Origin: Chryseobacterium endalhagicum
GTDB taxonomy: Bacteria; Bacteroidota; Bacteroidia; Flavobacteriales; Weeksellaceae
NCBI RefSeq assembly: GCF_016745235.1
Contig: NZ_JAELVM010000003.1
Location: 372,001 to 436,000 of the forward strand
DNA length: 64,000 nucleotides
Reading direction: 5' to 3'
How positions within the stretch are numbered: the first letter of the stretch is position 1; every line of letters starts with the position of its first letter. Shown here in pieces: positions 9,855-17,934 of this stretch. The notes below the pieces were generated by a model. The model saw only the letters and a list, made by a program, of their open reading frames with translations, was not told the DNA's origin and ran no database searches. The position numbers and the translations under genes were made by a program.

Positions 9855-9976
9855 ATGGATTTTGAAATTAAATGAATTGACAAATGACAAAAAAACGGAG
9901 TACTTCGAAATAAAAATCAATATTTCTTATGGACTTCCTGTACATTGAACACAGATTTTAAAAATAATCAGAACGG

Positions 9977-10006
9977 TTGCGACAATTCAGGCTTATTATA
10001 ATTTTG
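9977..10006 (+). promoter_or_regulatory. Promoter TTG-N19-TAATTTTG
   Basis: TTG at 9977-9979, a 19-bp spacer and TAATTTTG at 9999-10006 match the flavobacterial sigma-A-like consensus exactly. It would drive the lipoprotein gene at 10060 and the gene after it, with a leader of about 47 nt. Confidence 0.7.
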
Positions 10007-10059
10007 AATGCAACAGTTTAATGATTAATTTTACTTTTACAGAAATTAATCAGCATCTT

Positions 10060-10464
10060 ATGAAAAACATATTTATATTCTTTTTAATGGCTTTTGTTTT
10101 CACAGGCTGTGGTAAAGATTGCTATAATCCTCCTCAGACGATCGCTTTTAAATTCGTTGATTCCAATGATGAAAATCTGATCACGAACGGAATACTGACG
10201 ATGTATTCAATTAAAGATGAAAGCCAGACTGAAGTACAGTTAACCAGAACATCTGACGATATGGTGATTTTAGAAAATGTAGGGGCTTATAATGGGATTA
10301 AAAAATATACTTTTCAATCTAATGTTAAAACTTTTGAATTTTCCATACATTCCTCAGAATTTAATGCAGGCTGCGATGGCTATCAGATCAATAAATTAAC
10401 ATTTACAGGTGTCAATATTGCTGTAACGGACGAAAAAGGATATTATAAAATTGTACTGCAATAG
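10060..10464 (+). CDS. Small lipoprotein, unknown
   Basis: 134 residues from MKNIFIFF; a longer in-frame start at 10021 lacks a signal peptide at the N-terminus and is less likely. The lipobox FTGC gives a lipidated cysteine near residue 18, so the mature protein is membrane-anchored. The rest is a compact beta-rich domain of about 110 residues with three more cysteines and no recognised motif. The next gene starts 14 nt downstream, so the two are probably co-transcribed and may work as a pair on the cell envelope. Confidence 0.75.
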   Translation: MKNIFIFFLMAFVFTGCGKDCYNPPQTIAFKFVDSNDENLITNGILTMYSIKDESQTEVQLTRTSDDMVILENVGAYNGIKKYTFQSNVKTFEFSIHSSEFNAGCDGYQINKLTFTGVNIAVTDEKGYYKIVLQ

Positions 10465-10478
10465 TTTAAACAAGAATT

Positions 10479-11102
10479 ATGAAAATTATTCCGATCATTT
10501 CTTTTCTGTTACCAGGCTTACTGCTTTCCCAGAATACAGTTCCCTCCGATTTCAAAAAAATTCCGGAAATCCTTGATAATATCGAGCTCCTTTACCCATT
10601 TATTGTTCCGGATAAAGAATATGCATACTGGAGAGTACTGACCAATGATCCGGATCCCGACAAAGCTATTATCTACGAGAGCCAGATGCCGGATTTCATG
10701 ACGATCAACGAACCTTTTCCTGAGAAAGGTTTTTTCCAGAAATGTCTTGGTGAAAAATGTTTTTCCTATATTCTTGCCTGCAAAAAGGAGAGATCCGTTT
10801 ATTTTACCAGTGAACAGCAGCTGAAGGATTTCATCGGCAGTGTGGATAATCTTCCTGAAGCTATTTTACTCGCTAAAACGTATGGCTTTTCAGTGGATTC
10901 CACCGATAAATTAAGCAGCTCTTATAAAATTGAGGATAAACATATCGCTCTTTATCTTTCAAAGACTAAAGGCTGTCCTGAAATTAAAGAATCTTACATT
11001 ATAAAAATCAATAGAAAAAGCGGGAAACTTGAATCAAAAAATAACGGCATCTATTTTAAGGGTGAGAATTGCGATACTTCTGCCCAGAGTTTATCAAAAT
11101 AA
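10479..11102 (+). CDS. Secreted or periplasmic protein, unknown
   Basis: 207 residues with a signal peptide (MKIIPIISFLLPGLLLSQ, cut near residue 18). The mature part has five cysteines, three of them clustered in CLGEKCFSYILAC at about residues 89-101, which suggests disulfides. I recognise no family. It follows the small lipoprotein gene by 14 nt and is followed by the heptamer repeat region. No catalytic motif is visible. Confidence 0.7.
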   Translation: MKIIPIISFLLPGLLLSQNTVPSDFKKIPEILDNIELLYPFIVPDKEYAYWRVLTNDPDPDKAIIYESQMPDFMTINEPFPEKGFFQKCLGEKCFSYILACKKERSVYFTSEQQLKDFIGSVDNLPEAILLAKTYGFSVDSTDKLSSSYKIEDKHIALYLSKTKGCPEIKESYIIKINRKSGKLESKNNGIYFKGENCDTSAQSLSK

Positions 11103-11109
11103 AAAGAGA

Positions 11110-11650
11110 AGCCTGGAAATTCTGGGATTCAGGTTTTCGGGTTATGGGAGAGAGAGTTTGAGAGTAAATGAGTTGCTGGTTACTGGTTGTCAGTTGCTGG
11201 TTTAGAGTTGATCAGTTGAGCATACCATTCACTTGCAAAGCAAAATTCACAATTGACATTTCACAAATCTCAAAGTCCCCAGTCTGATATCTGAAATCTG
11301 ATGTCTTACATCTTGGCTCTTGATTCAGAGAGCTGCTGGTTTAGAGTTTATCAGTTCAACATACCATTCACTTGCAAAGCAAAAGCAAAATTCACAATTG
11401 ACATTTCACAAATCTCAAAATCTCCAGTCTGATGTCTGAAATCTGATGTCTTACATCTTGGCTCTTGATTCAGAGAGTCATTTGTTTTCAGTTGTTTGTT
11501 GCTAGTCTAGAATAAAAGTTTATCGGTTCTGAATACCATTCACTTGCAAAGCAAAATTCACAATTGACATTTCACAAATCTCAAAGCCTCCAATCTGATG
11601 TCTGAAATCTGATGTCTTACATCTTGGCTCTTGGCTCTTACATCTAAACT
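11110..11650. repeat. Degenerate heptamer array, three ~140-bp copies
   Basis: The 636-bp gap between 11102 and 11739 is filled by 7-bp words in phase, e.g. CTGGTTA, CTGGTTG, TCAGTTG and then ATTCACA, ATTGACA, TTTCACA, ATATCTG, AAATCTG, ATGTCTT. A ~140-bp unit is repeated three times (about 11198-11332, 11333-11477, 11478-11645). Each unit carries ATACCATTCACTTGCAAAG at its core (11222, 11361, 11533). Copy 2 has a 6-bp insertion. No coding potential is seen. Confidence 0.85.
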
Positions 11651-11710
11651 ATAAAACACTGCAATAGGAATTTTAAAACTTCATTAACTCAGTTTTCGCA
11701 TTGCTTTCCG

Positions 11711-11718
11711 TAAATTTG
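11711..11718 (+). promoter_or_regulatory. Promoter -7 box of the alcohol dehydrogenase gene
   Basis: TAAATTTG, a full TAnnTTTG match, lies 20 nt upstream of the ATG at 11739. No clear TTG is placed at -33. Confidence 0.5.
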
Positions 11719-11738
11719 AATCAAATAAATTTAGAACA

Positions 11739-12902
11739 ATGCTTAATTTCGAATTTAAAAATCCAACAAAAATACTTTTCGGAAAAGGTGAGATCGCTAA
11801 AATCTCCCGTGAGGTTCCGAAAGATGCTAAAATCCTGATGATCTATGGTGGCGGAAGCATCAAAAAAAACGGCGTTTACGATCAGGTAAAAGAAGCTTTG
11901 AAAGACCACGAACTCTATGAATTCGGAGGTGTTCCCGCAAATCCTGAGTATGAAGTGCTGCTGGACGCTTTACACTTTATCAAAGAAAAAAACATCAATT
12001 ATCTTCTGGCTGTAGGAGGAGGATCTGTAATCGACGGAACTAAATTCCTTTCTGCGGCGGCCAATTATAATGGTGAACCCTGGGAAATCCTCAGAAATTC
12101 AGTAAGAACTTTTGAAGGGGAAGGAATGCCTTTCGGAAGTATTCTTACACTTCCTGCTACCGGCTCTGAAATGAATTCAGGATACGTGATCTCCAGAAGA
12201 GAAACCAATGAGAAGCTATCCTCCGGCGGACCGGGACTTTTCCCGCAATTTTCAGTTTTAGATCCGGAAGTGATCAGAACCATTCCAAAAAACCAGATCG
12301 TTAACGGAATCACAGATGCCTATACCCATGTTCTGGAGCAGTATATGACAGCGCCTTCGTCTGCCGATCTTCAGGAAAGAATTGCAGAAAGTATCCTTAT
12401 CAGTCTTCAGGAAACCGCGCCTAAAGTTCTTGGTGATGATTTTAATTATGATGCGGCCGGAAACTTTATGTGGTGCTGTACGATGGCTCTGAACGGACTG
12501 ATCCAGAAAGGAGTGATCACAGACTGGGCAGTACACGCCATGGGACACGAGCTGACCGCTTATTTCGGGATTGACCACGCAAGAACTTTAGCTGTTATTG
12601 CTCCTTCCCACTACCGTTACAATTTTGAAACGAAGAAAGGAAAACTGGCTCAGTATGCGGAAAGAGTCTGGGGAATCAAAGACGGTACTTTAGAAGAAAA
12701 AGCAGAGCAGGGCATCAAAAAAATGGAAGAATTTTTCCACAGCCTGGATATTAAAACCAAGCTGTCCGAATACACGGAAGATTATAAAGGTACTGCCGAA
12801 AGAGTGGAACAAGCTTTTAAAGACAGAAACTGGTCCGGCCTGGGCGAATATAAAAAACTGACGCCTGAGGATGCTTATAAGATTGTGGAGATGAGTTATT
12901 AG
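11739..12902 (+). CDS. yqhD: Iron-containing alcohol dehydrogenase, YqhD/BdhA type
   Basis: A 387-residue group III alcohol dehydrogenase that reduces aldehydes with NADPH in the cytoplasm; E. coli YqhD protects against reactive aldehydes. The N-terminus FEFKNPTKILFGKG is family-typical, and the GGGSVIDGTK dinucleotide loop is near residues 92-101. The metal ligands D193, H197, H266 and H280 are offset by one from YqhD D194/H198/H267/H281. GGGS before K42 matches NADP-preferring members. Monocistronic; its stop codon abuts a G-rich heptamer array. Confidence 0.9.
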   Translation: MLNFEFKNPTKILFGKGEIAKISREVPKDAKILMIYGGGSIKKNGVYDQVKEALKDHELYEFGGVPANPEYEVLLDALHFIKEKNINYLLAVGGGSVIDGTKFLSAAANYNGEPWEILRNSVRTFEGEGMPFGSILTLPATGSEMNSGYVISRRETNEKLSSGGPGLFPQFSVLDPEVIRTIPKNQIVNGITDAYTHVLEQYMTAPSSADLQERIAESILISLQETAPKVLGDDFNYDAAGNFMWCCTMALNGLIQKGVITDWAVHAMGHELTAYFGIDHARTLAVIAPSHYRYNFETKKGKLAQYAERVWGIKDGTLEEKAEQGIKKMEEFFHSLDIKTKLSEYTEDYKGTAERVEQAFKDRNWSGLGEYKKLTPEDAYKIVEMSY

Positions 12903-13081
12903 AGTTTCGGGGTACGAGATCCGGGTTTCGAGATTCGGAGTGCGGGTTTTGAGTTGGAGAGTGTGAATTCAGAAATACTGATTGAAGTACAAATATCTGG
13001 TGGCAGAGGCTCCCGAAGCCACCAGTCGTAATATCCCGCGTACCCAAACCCAAATCCCGAACCCCGCAACCCGTATCTTAC
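12903..13081. repeat. Inverted pair of heptamer arrays around a stem-loop
   Basis: Left arm 12903-12960 is G-rich and reads in steps of seven (GAGTTTC, GGGGTAC, GAGATCC, GGGTTTC...). Right arm 13029-13080 is C-rich in steps of seven (TATCCCG, CGTACCC, AATCCCG...). The arms are partly complementary. Between them CTGGTGGC (12997-13004) and GCCACCAG (13018-13025) form a perfect 8-bp stem with a 13-nt loop. The left arm begins right after the yqhD stop codon. Confidence 0.85.
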
Positions 13082-13191
13082 ATTCATTTAGCCTCCGCAC
13101 AATATAAATTCCAGTTATTTATAAACATTCGTTTAAAAAAGCACGATTTCATTATAGATATTTCAAATTTATTTATATTTTAGCATATTCT

Positions 13192-13199
13192 TAAATTTG
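13192..13199 (+). promoter_or_regulatory. Promoter -7 box, 5 nt from start codon
   Basis: TAAATTTG is followed by only five bases and then the ATG at 13205. This supports the ATG over the in-frame GTG at 13199, and suggests a leaderless transcript. Confidence 0.55.
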
Positions 13200-13204
13200 T
13201 GAAA

Positions 13205-13666
13205 ATGAAAAAACAGCTACTTTTATTTGCCTTTTCAGCTTTGGCACTAACTTCCTGTAAAGATGACAATATCGAAGCTTATGAATTGGAAATGATGAGC
13301 GGAGACTGGAAAATCAGTAAAAGGGAAATCATTTCCGGAAAAGACAATAAAACAGTACTTTACACTGAAACCATTTCTGACTGCGAATCTAAAAATATTC
13401 TGCACTTCAGAACCGATTATTATACAAGTTATACGTACTTTACCGAAGTCGGCCTTGAATGTCAGATGGGCGGAAAAAATGAAGGACAGTATACGTACAG
13501 TGAAGAGTCTAAGCTGCTAAACATCAAAAACACCAATGATACCGAAAGAAGGTACAGGGTGGAAGTTCTTACCAGCAAAGATATGAAGCTGGCACAGCTG
13601 TTCGGTGCTATTGATTTTAATAATGACGAAACAGACGATCTATACTACATTACCTACAAAAGATAA
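13205..13666 (+). CDS. Lipocalin-like small lipoprotein
   Basis: 153 residues with signal peptide and lipobox (LTSC, lipidated Cys near residue 18). The mature domain starts MMSGDWKISKREI and ends with DETDDLYYITYKR. This resembles the lipocalin-like small lipoprotein domain common in flavobacteria, an eight-stranded barrel of ~130 residues. It is paralogous to the lipoprotein at 14502: same length, the order GxWK, SxC, TYSE, and a C-terminal NDxxxD loop. Its ligand is unknown. Followed by a terminator. Confidence 0.75.
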   Translation: MKKQLLLFAFSALALTSCKDDNIEAYELEMMSGDWKISKREIISGKDNKTVLYTETISDCESKNILHFRTDYYTSYTYFTEVGLECQMGGKNEGQYTYSEESKLLNIKNTNDTERRYRVEVLTSKDMKLAQLFGAIDFNNDETDDLYYITYKR

Positions 13667-13672
13667 ATACAG

Positions 13673-13698
13673 ACTCCCGATAAACCGGGAGTTTTTTA
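13673..13698 (+). terminator. Rho-independent terminator
   Basis: ACTCCCG and CGGGAGT form a 7-bp stem followed by T6, 6 nt after the lipoprotein stop codon. Confidence 0.85.
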
Positions 13699-13729
13699 TT
13701 ACTTTTATACGATATTAAAATTGATTACA

Positions 13730-14386
13730 ATGAAGAAGATTCTTTCAGCATTTCTGTTGCTGTATTTTACCGTTGCCTTTTCTCAGGAAAAAAAGCCCAT
13801 GTTCTGGCAGGACATTCAGAATTTCAAAAAAGCAGATCAGGACAACCCGCCGCCTAAAGATGCCATCCTTTTAATAGGAAGCTCTTCTTTCACAAAATGG
13901 ACGGATGTAGCCGATTATTTCCCTGATAAAATAATTATCAACAGAGGGTTCGGCGGTTCAAGAATGACAGACCTTAATGATTTTGCGGATGACCTTTTAA
14001 GTCCTTATCAGCCTAAACAGATCATCATTTACTGCGGAGATAATGATTTTGCAGATAATCATGACCTGAAAGCAAAAGTTGTCGTAAAACGGTTTAAAAC
14101 CTTCTACTCTAAGATCCGGGAGCGGTTTCCCAATATTGAGGTAGATTTTATTTCCATTAAATATTCTCCGAGCCGCGAAAAGCTATGGCCGCAGATGAAG
14201 GAAACCAATAAGAAGATTGCTGCTTTCATGAAAAAAGAGCCTAATGCAGAATTCATCGATATTACCAAAGCCATGGAAGATTCCACCGGAAATGTGCGAA
14301 GAGATCTTTTTGTGGAGGATATGCTGCACCTTACTCCGGGAGGATATGAGGTTTGGACCAAGGTCATGAAACCATATATGAAATAA
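13730..14386 (+). CDS. SGNH/GDSL-family hydrolase, exported
   Basis: 218 residues from MKKILSAFLL, with a signal peptide cut after AFS (~residue 18). The SGNH blocks are in order: LLIGSSSF with the nucleophile at S52, GFGGS with the oxyanion glycine G76, GDND with N105, and DMLHLTPGGY with D197 and H200. The likely reaction is ester hydrolysis on a periplasmic or extracellular substrate such as acetylated glycan or lipid. Its own hairpin terminator follows, and one also precedes it, so it is a single-gene unit. In-frame codons upstream of the chosen ATG lack a signal-peptide start. Confidence 0.88.
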   Translation: MKKILSAFLLLYFTVAFSQEKKPMFWQDIQNFKKADQDNPPPKDAILLIGSSSFTKWTDVADYFPDKIIINRGFGGSRMTDLNDFADDLLSPYQPKQIIIYCGDNDFADNHDLKAKVVVKRFKTFYSKIRERFPNIEVDFISIKYSPSREKLWPQMKETNKKIAAFMKKEPNAEFIDITKAMEDSTGNVRRDLFVEDMLHLTPGGYEVWTKVMKPYMK

Positions 14387-14392
14387 TTCAAT

Positions 14393-14420
14393 AAAAACTT
14401 CAGTTCAGACTGGAGTTTTT
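14393..14420 (+). terminator. Rho-independent terminator
   Basis: AAAAACTTCAGT and ACTGGAGTTTTT pair around TCAG with one mismatch, then a T-rich tail, just after the SGNH hydrolase gene. Confidence 0.75.
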
Positions 14421-14501
14421 GTTTTTTAATCGGGTATTCATTCGTATAAAACAGGCAGTCATTATTTTTTATTTACTTTGTACTACCAAATTGCAAACAC
14501 T

Positions 14502-14939
14502 ATGAAAAAATTATTATTGACAACATGCCTGTCGGCTTTTCTCCTCATCTCCTGTAACAATGATGATCAGGCAGATTCTCCTATCTTGGGAACCTGGAAA
14601 GCTGCAAAAAACATAACTATTTCCGGAAGCAACGGTGTGATACTGCTGCAAAGCCCAATAACGGGATGCGATGCAGGAGCAACGTATGATTTCCGGGCCA
14701 ATGGTGATTTTGAATACAGAAGCTCATGCACGAATTCATGGGAAACCGGAACGTTTAAATACAGTGAAGGCAGTATGGTAATTACCTTCTATATCAATGT
14801 GGATGGCAGCGATAATCAGATGGGTACGGAGAATTTACATTCCCTCACGAGCAATGAAATGCAAACCATCACCGGTAAGGCAGATTATGACAATGACGGC
14901 GTTCAGGATATTTCAGTTATTTCTTATGTCAGACAGTAA
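14502..14939 (+). CDS. Lipocalin-like small lipoprotein (paralogue)
   Basis: 145 residues from MKKLLLTTCL; the 8 codons upstream are in frame but add a non-signal N-terminus. Lipobox LISC. The mature domain LGTWKAAKN, with an SCT near the middle and FKYSEGSMVI, parallels the lipoprotein encoded at 13205. The two probably arose by duplication with the SGNH hydrolase gene now between them. Anchored in the envelope by lipidation; ligand unknown. Confidence 0.75.
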   Translation: MKKLLLTTCLSAFLLISCNNDDQADSPILGTWKAAKNITISGSNGVILLQSPITGCDAGATYDFRANGDFEYRSSCTNSWETGTFKYSEGSMVITFYINVDGSDNQMGTENLHSLTSNEMQTITGKADYDNDGVQDISVISYVRQ

Positions 14940-14961
14940 TTGAAAAGCATGATCTTATCTG

Positions 14962-15807
14962 TTACTTAAATTTCATGATAAGCTCTTTATTCCTGCTTTC
15001 GAGCTGAATTTTTCCCAGTTGAAGCTTCTCTTTCAGCGTATTCTGAGTTTTTAATCTCAACTCTCTTATTGCTGTCGTTTTTCTGTCTGTCAGATGAAGC
15101 GTGATCTCAATGGAGTCTACCTCAAAGGTTACGGATTTTTTACCCGAAGCTTTTATTTTTATTCCGAAAGAGGCCAGCTCTTCAGTGATTTTTTTGTAAT
15201 CTTCCGTACTGCATTCAAGCACAATCCCGGAAAGGTCTTTTATTTCTTTGTTGGTATTGATTTTCTTTTCCAGGAAATCTTCTCTGGTAAAAGAAGTATA
15301 AGGCGTACCATACAAACGGGTCAGGAAATCAGGATTATAAAAGGCATACCATGTAGCAACGCTGCCTTTAAGCTTTGTGTAATAGGCGGAATACCAAAGC
15401 ATCTTTTCATTTCCAAAACTCCATTTTGCTTCTGATTTTTCAAATTTAAGTCCTTTTTTCTTCAGTTTACTTTCAATATCATCAGAAAACGGCGCATGAA
15501 CATCCCAGGAAAATCCAATGCCTATGGCTCCTTCTTTCTCACCAAATTTATTGTCCGGTCCCATAATTTCAAGATAGGTAGAGCCTCCGCGCAAATAAGC
15601 TGTTGTACTTTTTCCATCCACAGGATCAAAACCCGGTAATCCCTTATCAAAATTGCCCCAGTTCATTAACTGTTTACTGGCTTTAATTTCCTGAAAAGAA
15701 ACCGAATCCAGAACAAAATACATATGATTTAATTTCAGTACCTCATCCTGCCCAAAAACTTTACAGCCAGACATCAGGAGAAAAATAAATAAACAAAGAT
15801 TTTTCAT
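14962..15807 (-). CDS. DUF5829-like lipoprotein (VOC-like fold)
   Basis: 281 residues with a lipobox (LMSGC15), so probably lipidated and envelope-anchored. LNHMYFVLDSVSFQEI at the start of the mature domain, LRGGSTYLEIMGPD, and a second half starting at SGIVLEC resemble a two-module vicinal oxygen chelate/glyoxalase-like fold, as in DUF5829 proteins. A metal site is not obvious. Catalytic activity cannot be claimed; it may be a binding protein. Convergent with the lipoprotein at 14502, with only 22 bp between them. Confidence 0.6.
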   Translation of the reverse strand: MKNLCLFIFLLMSGCKVFGQDEVLKLNHMYFVLDSVSFQEIKASKQLMNWGNFDKGLPGFDPVDGKSTTAYLRGGSTYLEIMGPDNKFGEKEGAIGIGFSWDVHAPFSDDIESKLKKKGLKFEKSEAKWSFGNEKMLWYSAYYTKLKGSVATWYAFYNPDFLTRLYGTPYTSFTREDFLEKKINTNKEIKDLSGIVLECSTEDYKKITEELASFGIKIKASGKKSVTFEVDSIEITLHLTDRKTTAIRELRLKTQNTLKEKLQLGKIQLESRNKELIMKFK

Positions 15808-15838
15808 GAATTAATATCGTATTAACTCCTAAAGCTAA

Positions 15839-15868
15839 CAAAAAAATCCTTGAACGGGATTTTTTTTA
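15839..15868 (-). terminator. Terminator of the helicase gene
   Basis: On the minus strand AAAATCCC..GGGATTTTT-type pairing (AAATCCCGTTCAAGGATTT) is followed by a T-run. It overlaps the end of the helicase gene at 15866. Confidence 0.7.
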
Positions 15869-17218
15869 TTTCTTTTTCTTGGATTTTGATATGGCTTTCT
15901 GCTGGGCTCTGTTAGCTCCAAACTTCTTGGGAGCCTTTCTTTTTGATGGTCCGCCCCAGTTTTCCTTTTTATTTTTATCCTTTTTTTCGTGGAATGCTCC
16001 TCCTCCTTCATTCAGCTTTACCTGAGCAGGATTTTTCATAATGATCACATCTTCTTCGGAAGCGATCTTCTTAGGATTTATTTTTACTTCCGCAGGGAAA
16101 TCATTAAACTTCAGATCTTTATCCATTAACAGCTCAATATCAAGAATAGAAGCTTCTTCTTTCTTAGTCACGAAAGTAATCGCTTTACCGTCTTTGTCCG
16201 CTCTACCCGTTCTTCCTATTCTGTGAATATACTGTTCAGGGATCTCAGGCGTTTCAAAGTTGATGACGTGGGTAATATTCGAAATATCAAGACCTCTGGC
16301 CATTACATCGGTTGTGATCAGTCCTCTTACTTCTTCATTCTCAAATTTTTTCATGGCTTTAAGCCTGTAATTCTGAGATTTGTTGGAGTGGATCACATCA
16401 AACTGTTCAGGGAAAAGCTCATCAATTTTCGAGAATAAAAGGTCTGAATTCTTCTTATTATTAGTAAAGATCAGCACTTTGGACATATCCTCGTTATTCT
16501 TTAATAAATGCTCAAGAAGATTGATTTTGGTATTAAAGTTTTCTACTTTATATCCTGTCTGATCAATTTTTTCAAGTGGCGTCCCCGATTTTGCAAGTGA
16601 AATTTCTATCGGGCTGGCAAAATACTGGTCCAGCATTTCATCTACTGCTTCCGTCATGGTAGCCGAGAAAAGAATGTTCTGTCTCTTCGGCTTCATCATT
16701 TCGAAAATGTGGGTAAGCTGCGGTCTGAAACCTAAATTCAGCATCTCATCAAACTCATCAATGATCAGCTTCTGTACTTCTCTTAATGAAATGGCATTAT
16801 CAATGGCAAGGTCCATTACCCTTCCAGGCGTTCCTACCAGGATATCGCAGCCGTCATTAAACAAAAGTTTCTGTGTATTGATATTTTTTCCTCCGTATAT
16901 TCCGATTACCCTTGCGGTAATATTTTCTGTCAGTTTCTCAAGGACTTCGGAAACCTGTACTACCAATTCTCTTGTAGGAACAAGAATCAGAACGGTAGGA
17001 TTTCCTGTTTTATTATATTTCCATGTTTTCAGAACCGGCAGAAGATAAGCTAATGTTTTACCGGTACCCGTCTGTGCAATTCCCATAACATCCCTTCCTG
17101 AAAGTATTGGCCCTATACTTTTCTCCTGAATGGGTGTAGGTTCAAATAATTCCAGATCCGCTAAAACATCAAGAACTTTAACCGGCAGGTCAAAATCCGC
17201 AAAAGTGAGTTTTTCCAT
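15866..17218 (-). CDS. DEAD-box family RNA helicase (motif II DEFD)
   Basis: A 450-residue ATP-dependent RNA helicase, cytoplasmic, likely in ribosome assembly or mRNA turnover. Start chosen at MEKLTFADFD because a -7 promoter box lies just upstream; the 48 extra in-frame codons run through repeat DNA. Walker A AQTGTGKT is at 49-56, PTRE at 81-84, TPGR at 130-133, motif II at 154-157 as DEFD instead of DEAD, SAT at 185-187 and HRIGRTGR in the C-terminal lobe. A basic tail (KRKAPKKFGAN...KSKKKK) should bind RNA. The RhlE/CsdA group is likely; DEFD is an uncommon substitution. Confidence 0.9.
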   Translation of the reverse strand: MEKLTFADFDLPVKVLDVLADLELFEPTPIQEKSIGPILSGRDVMGIAQTGTGKTLAYLLPVLKTWKYNKTGNPTVLILVPTRELVVQVSEVLEKLTENITARVIGIYGGKNINTQKLLFNDGCDILVGTPGRVMDLAIDNAISLREVQKLIIDEFDEMLNLGFRPQLTHIFEMMKPKRQNILFSATMTEAVDEMLDQYFASPIEISLAKSGTPLEKIDQTGYKVENFNTKINLLEHLLKNNEDMSKVLIFTNNKKNSDLLFSKIDELFPEQFDVIHSNKSQNYRLKAMKKFENEEVRGLITTDVMARGLDISNITHVINFETPEIPEQYIHRIGRTGRADKDGKAITFVTKKEEASILDIELLMDKDLKFNDFPAEVKINPKKIASEEDVIIMKNPAQVKLNEGGGAFHEKKDKNKKENWGGPSKRKAPKKFGANRAQQKAISKSKKKK

Positions 17219-17222
17219 GGTG

Positions 17223-17230
17223 CAAAGATA
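17223..17230 (-). promoter_or_regulatory. Promoter -7 box of the helicase gene
   Basis: TATCTTTG on the minus strand is followed by CACC and then the ATG. The 4-nt spacing implies a leaderless transcript and fixes the start codon. Confidence 0.6.
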
Positions 17231-17239
17231 GGTATTTAA

Positions 17240-17412
17240 ATTGAGAGGATGCTGGGTCGGGTTTGAGAGTTGGAGAGTGAGAGGGTTTTTGAGTCTCAAG
17301 GTGAGGGATAAAAGGTCTAGGGTTAAGCGTAGATGCAATAGAATTACAATTTTCACCGCCAATTTCTAACTTCTAACTTCTAACTTCTAACTTCTAACTT
17401 CTAACTTCTATC
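17240..17412. repeat. Heptamer array with six TTCTAAC copies
   Basis: TTCTAAC is repeated six times perfectly at 17364-17405, then TTCTATC. On the left, 17250-17325 is purine-rich and loosely heptameric (GAGAGTT, GGAGAGT, GAGAGGG). The tract fills the space between the helicase promoter and the 3' end of the gene at 17420. Confidence 0.85.
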
Positions 17413-17419
17413 GCAAAAC

Positions 17420-17929
17420 TCAATTCACTTTCACGCTCTTACTTTTAATTTTAATATCATCATCTTCCCAAGTACTTGAAGTGATGATCACATATCCTTT
17501 CTTTTTAGGATCTTTTCTGATCGGAAATTTCTCTTCTTCCCATTGTGAACAGTGTGTGGAGATAGAGGGTACTAAAGGCTTCCAACCTGCCTTATCAAGG
17601 GTATATACATGAAAGCCATGCCAGCAGCTGGTACACCAGCCCGGATAAAAACCAATCTCATCTTTTCCGTCTTCATTAAGATCTCCCAGATTGTACAACC
17701 CTCCATTATTCGCAGGTGAAATGATAAACGGTTTTATTTTTTTATCACTGAAATAGACTGTTGTTTCACATTTTCCATCACATTCATCCGTACAATCATT
17801 TACTTTGGTGTAGGCATATTCCTTTGTTCCGTTGCCGTCAAAATCTCCAGACAGACCTTTTTCAGCAGCTTCCTGAGCTATGAAAAGTGAACTGAAGAAT
17901 GTCATCGTGGTTAAGATAAGTTTTTTCAT
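17420..17929 (-). CDS. Exported protein with FG-GAP-like repeats
   Basis: 169 residues with a signal peptide (MKKLILTTMTFFSSLFIAQ). Two Ca-binding-like loops are visible, GDFDGNGTKEY near residue 28 and GDLNEDGKDEIG near 82, each in a VCBS/FG-GAP-like context. CTDECDGKC and CTSC clusters add several cysteines, probably in disulfides. The role is unknown; such proteins often report or bind on the cell surface. The gene sits between two heptamer arrays. Confidence 0.7.
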   Translation of the reverse strand: MKKLILTTMTFFSSLFIAQEAAEKGLSGDFDGNGTKEYAYTKVNDCTDECDGKCETTVYFSDKKIKPFIISPANNGGLYNLGDLNEDGKDEIGFYPGWCTSCWHGFHVYTLDKAGWKPLVPSISTHCSQWEEEKFPIRKDPKKKGYVIITSSTWEDDDIKIKSKSVKVN

Positions 17930-17934
17930 AGGGT

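Noticed and set aside
9843..9920. Longer 870-residue ppc start
   Set aside because: The added 26 codons encode a Phe/Ser/Tyr-rich stretch unlike PPC and contain the TACATTTG promoter box just before the shorter ATG.
11103..11650. CRISPR array
   Set aside because: The repeated 140-bp units are contiguous and built of 7-bp words, with no unique spacers of constant length and no cas genes.
17363..17412. Simple phase-variable tract inside a gene (TTCTAAC repeats)
   Set aside because: Both TTCTAAC tracts (17364 and 35887) lie outside the coding frames; the helicase start is downstream of the array, so slippage would not switch its frame.
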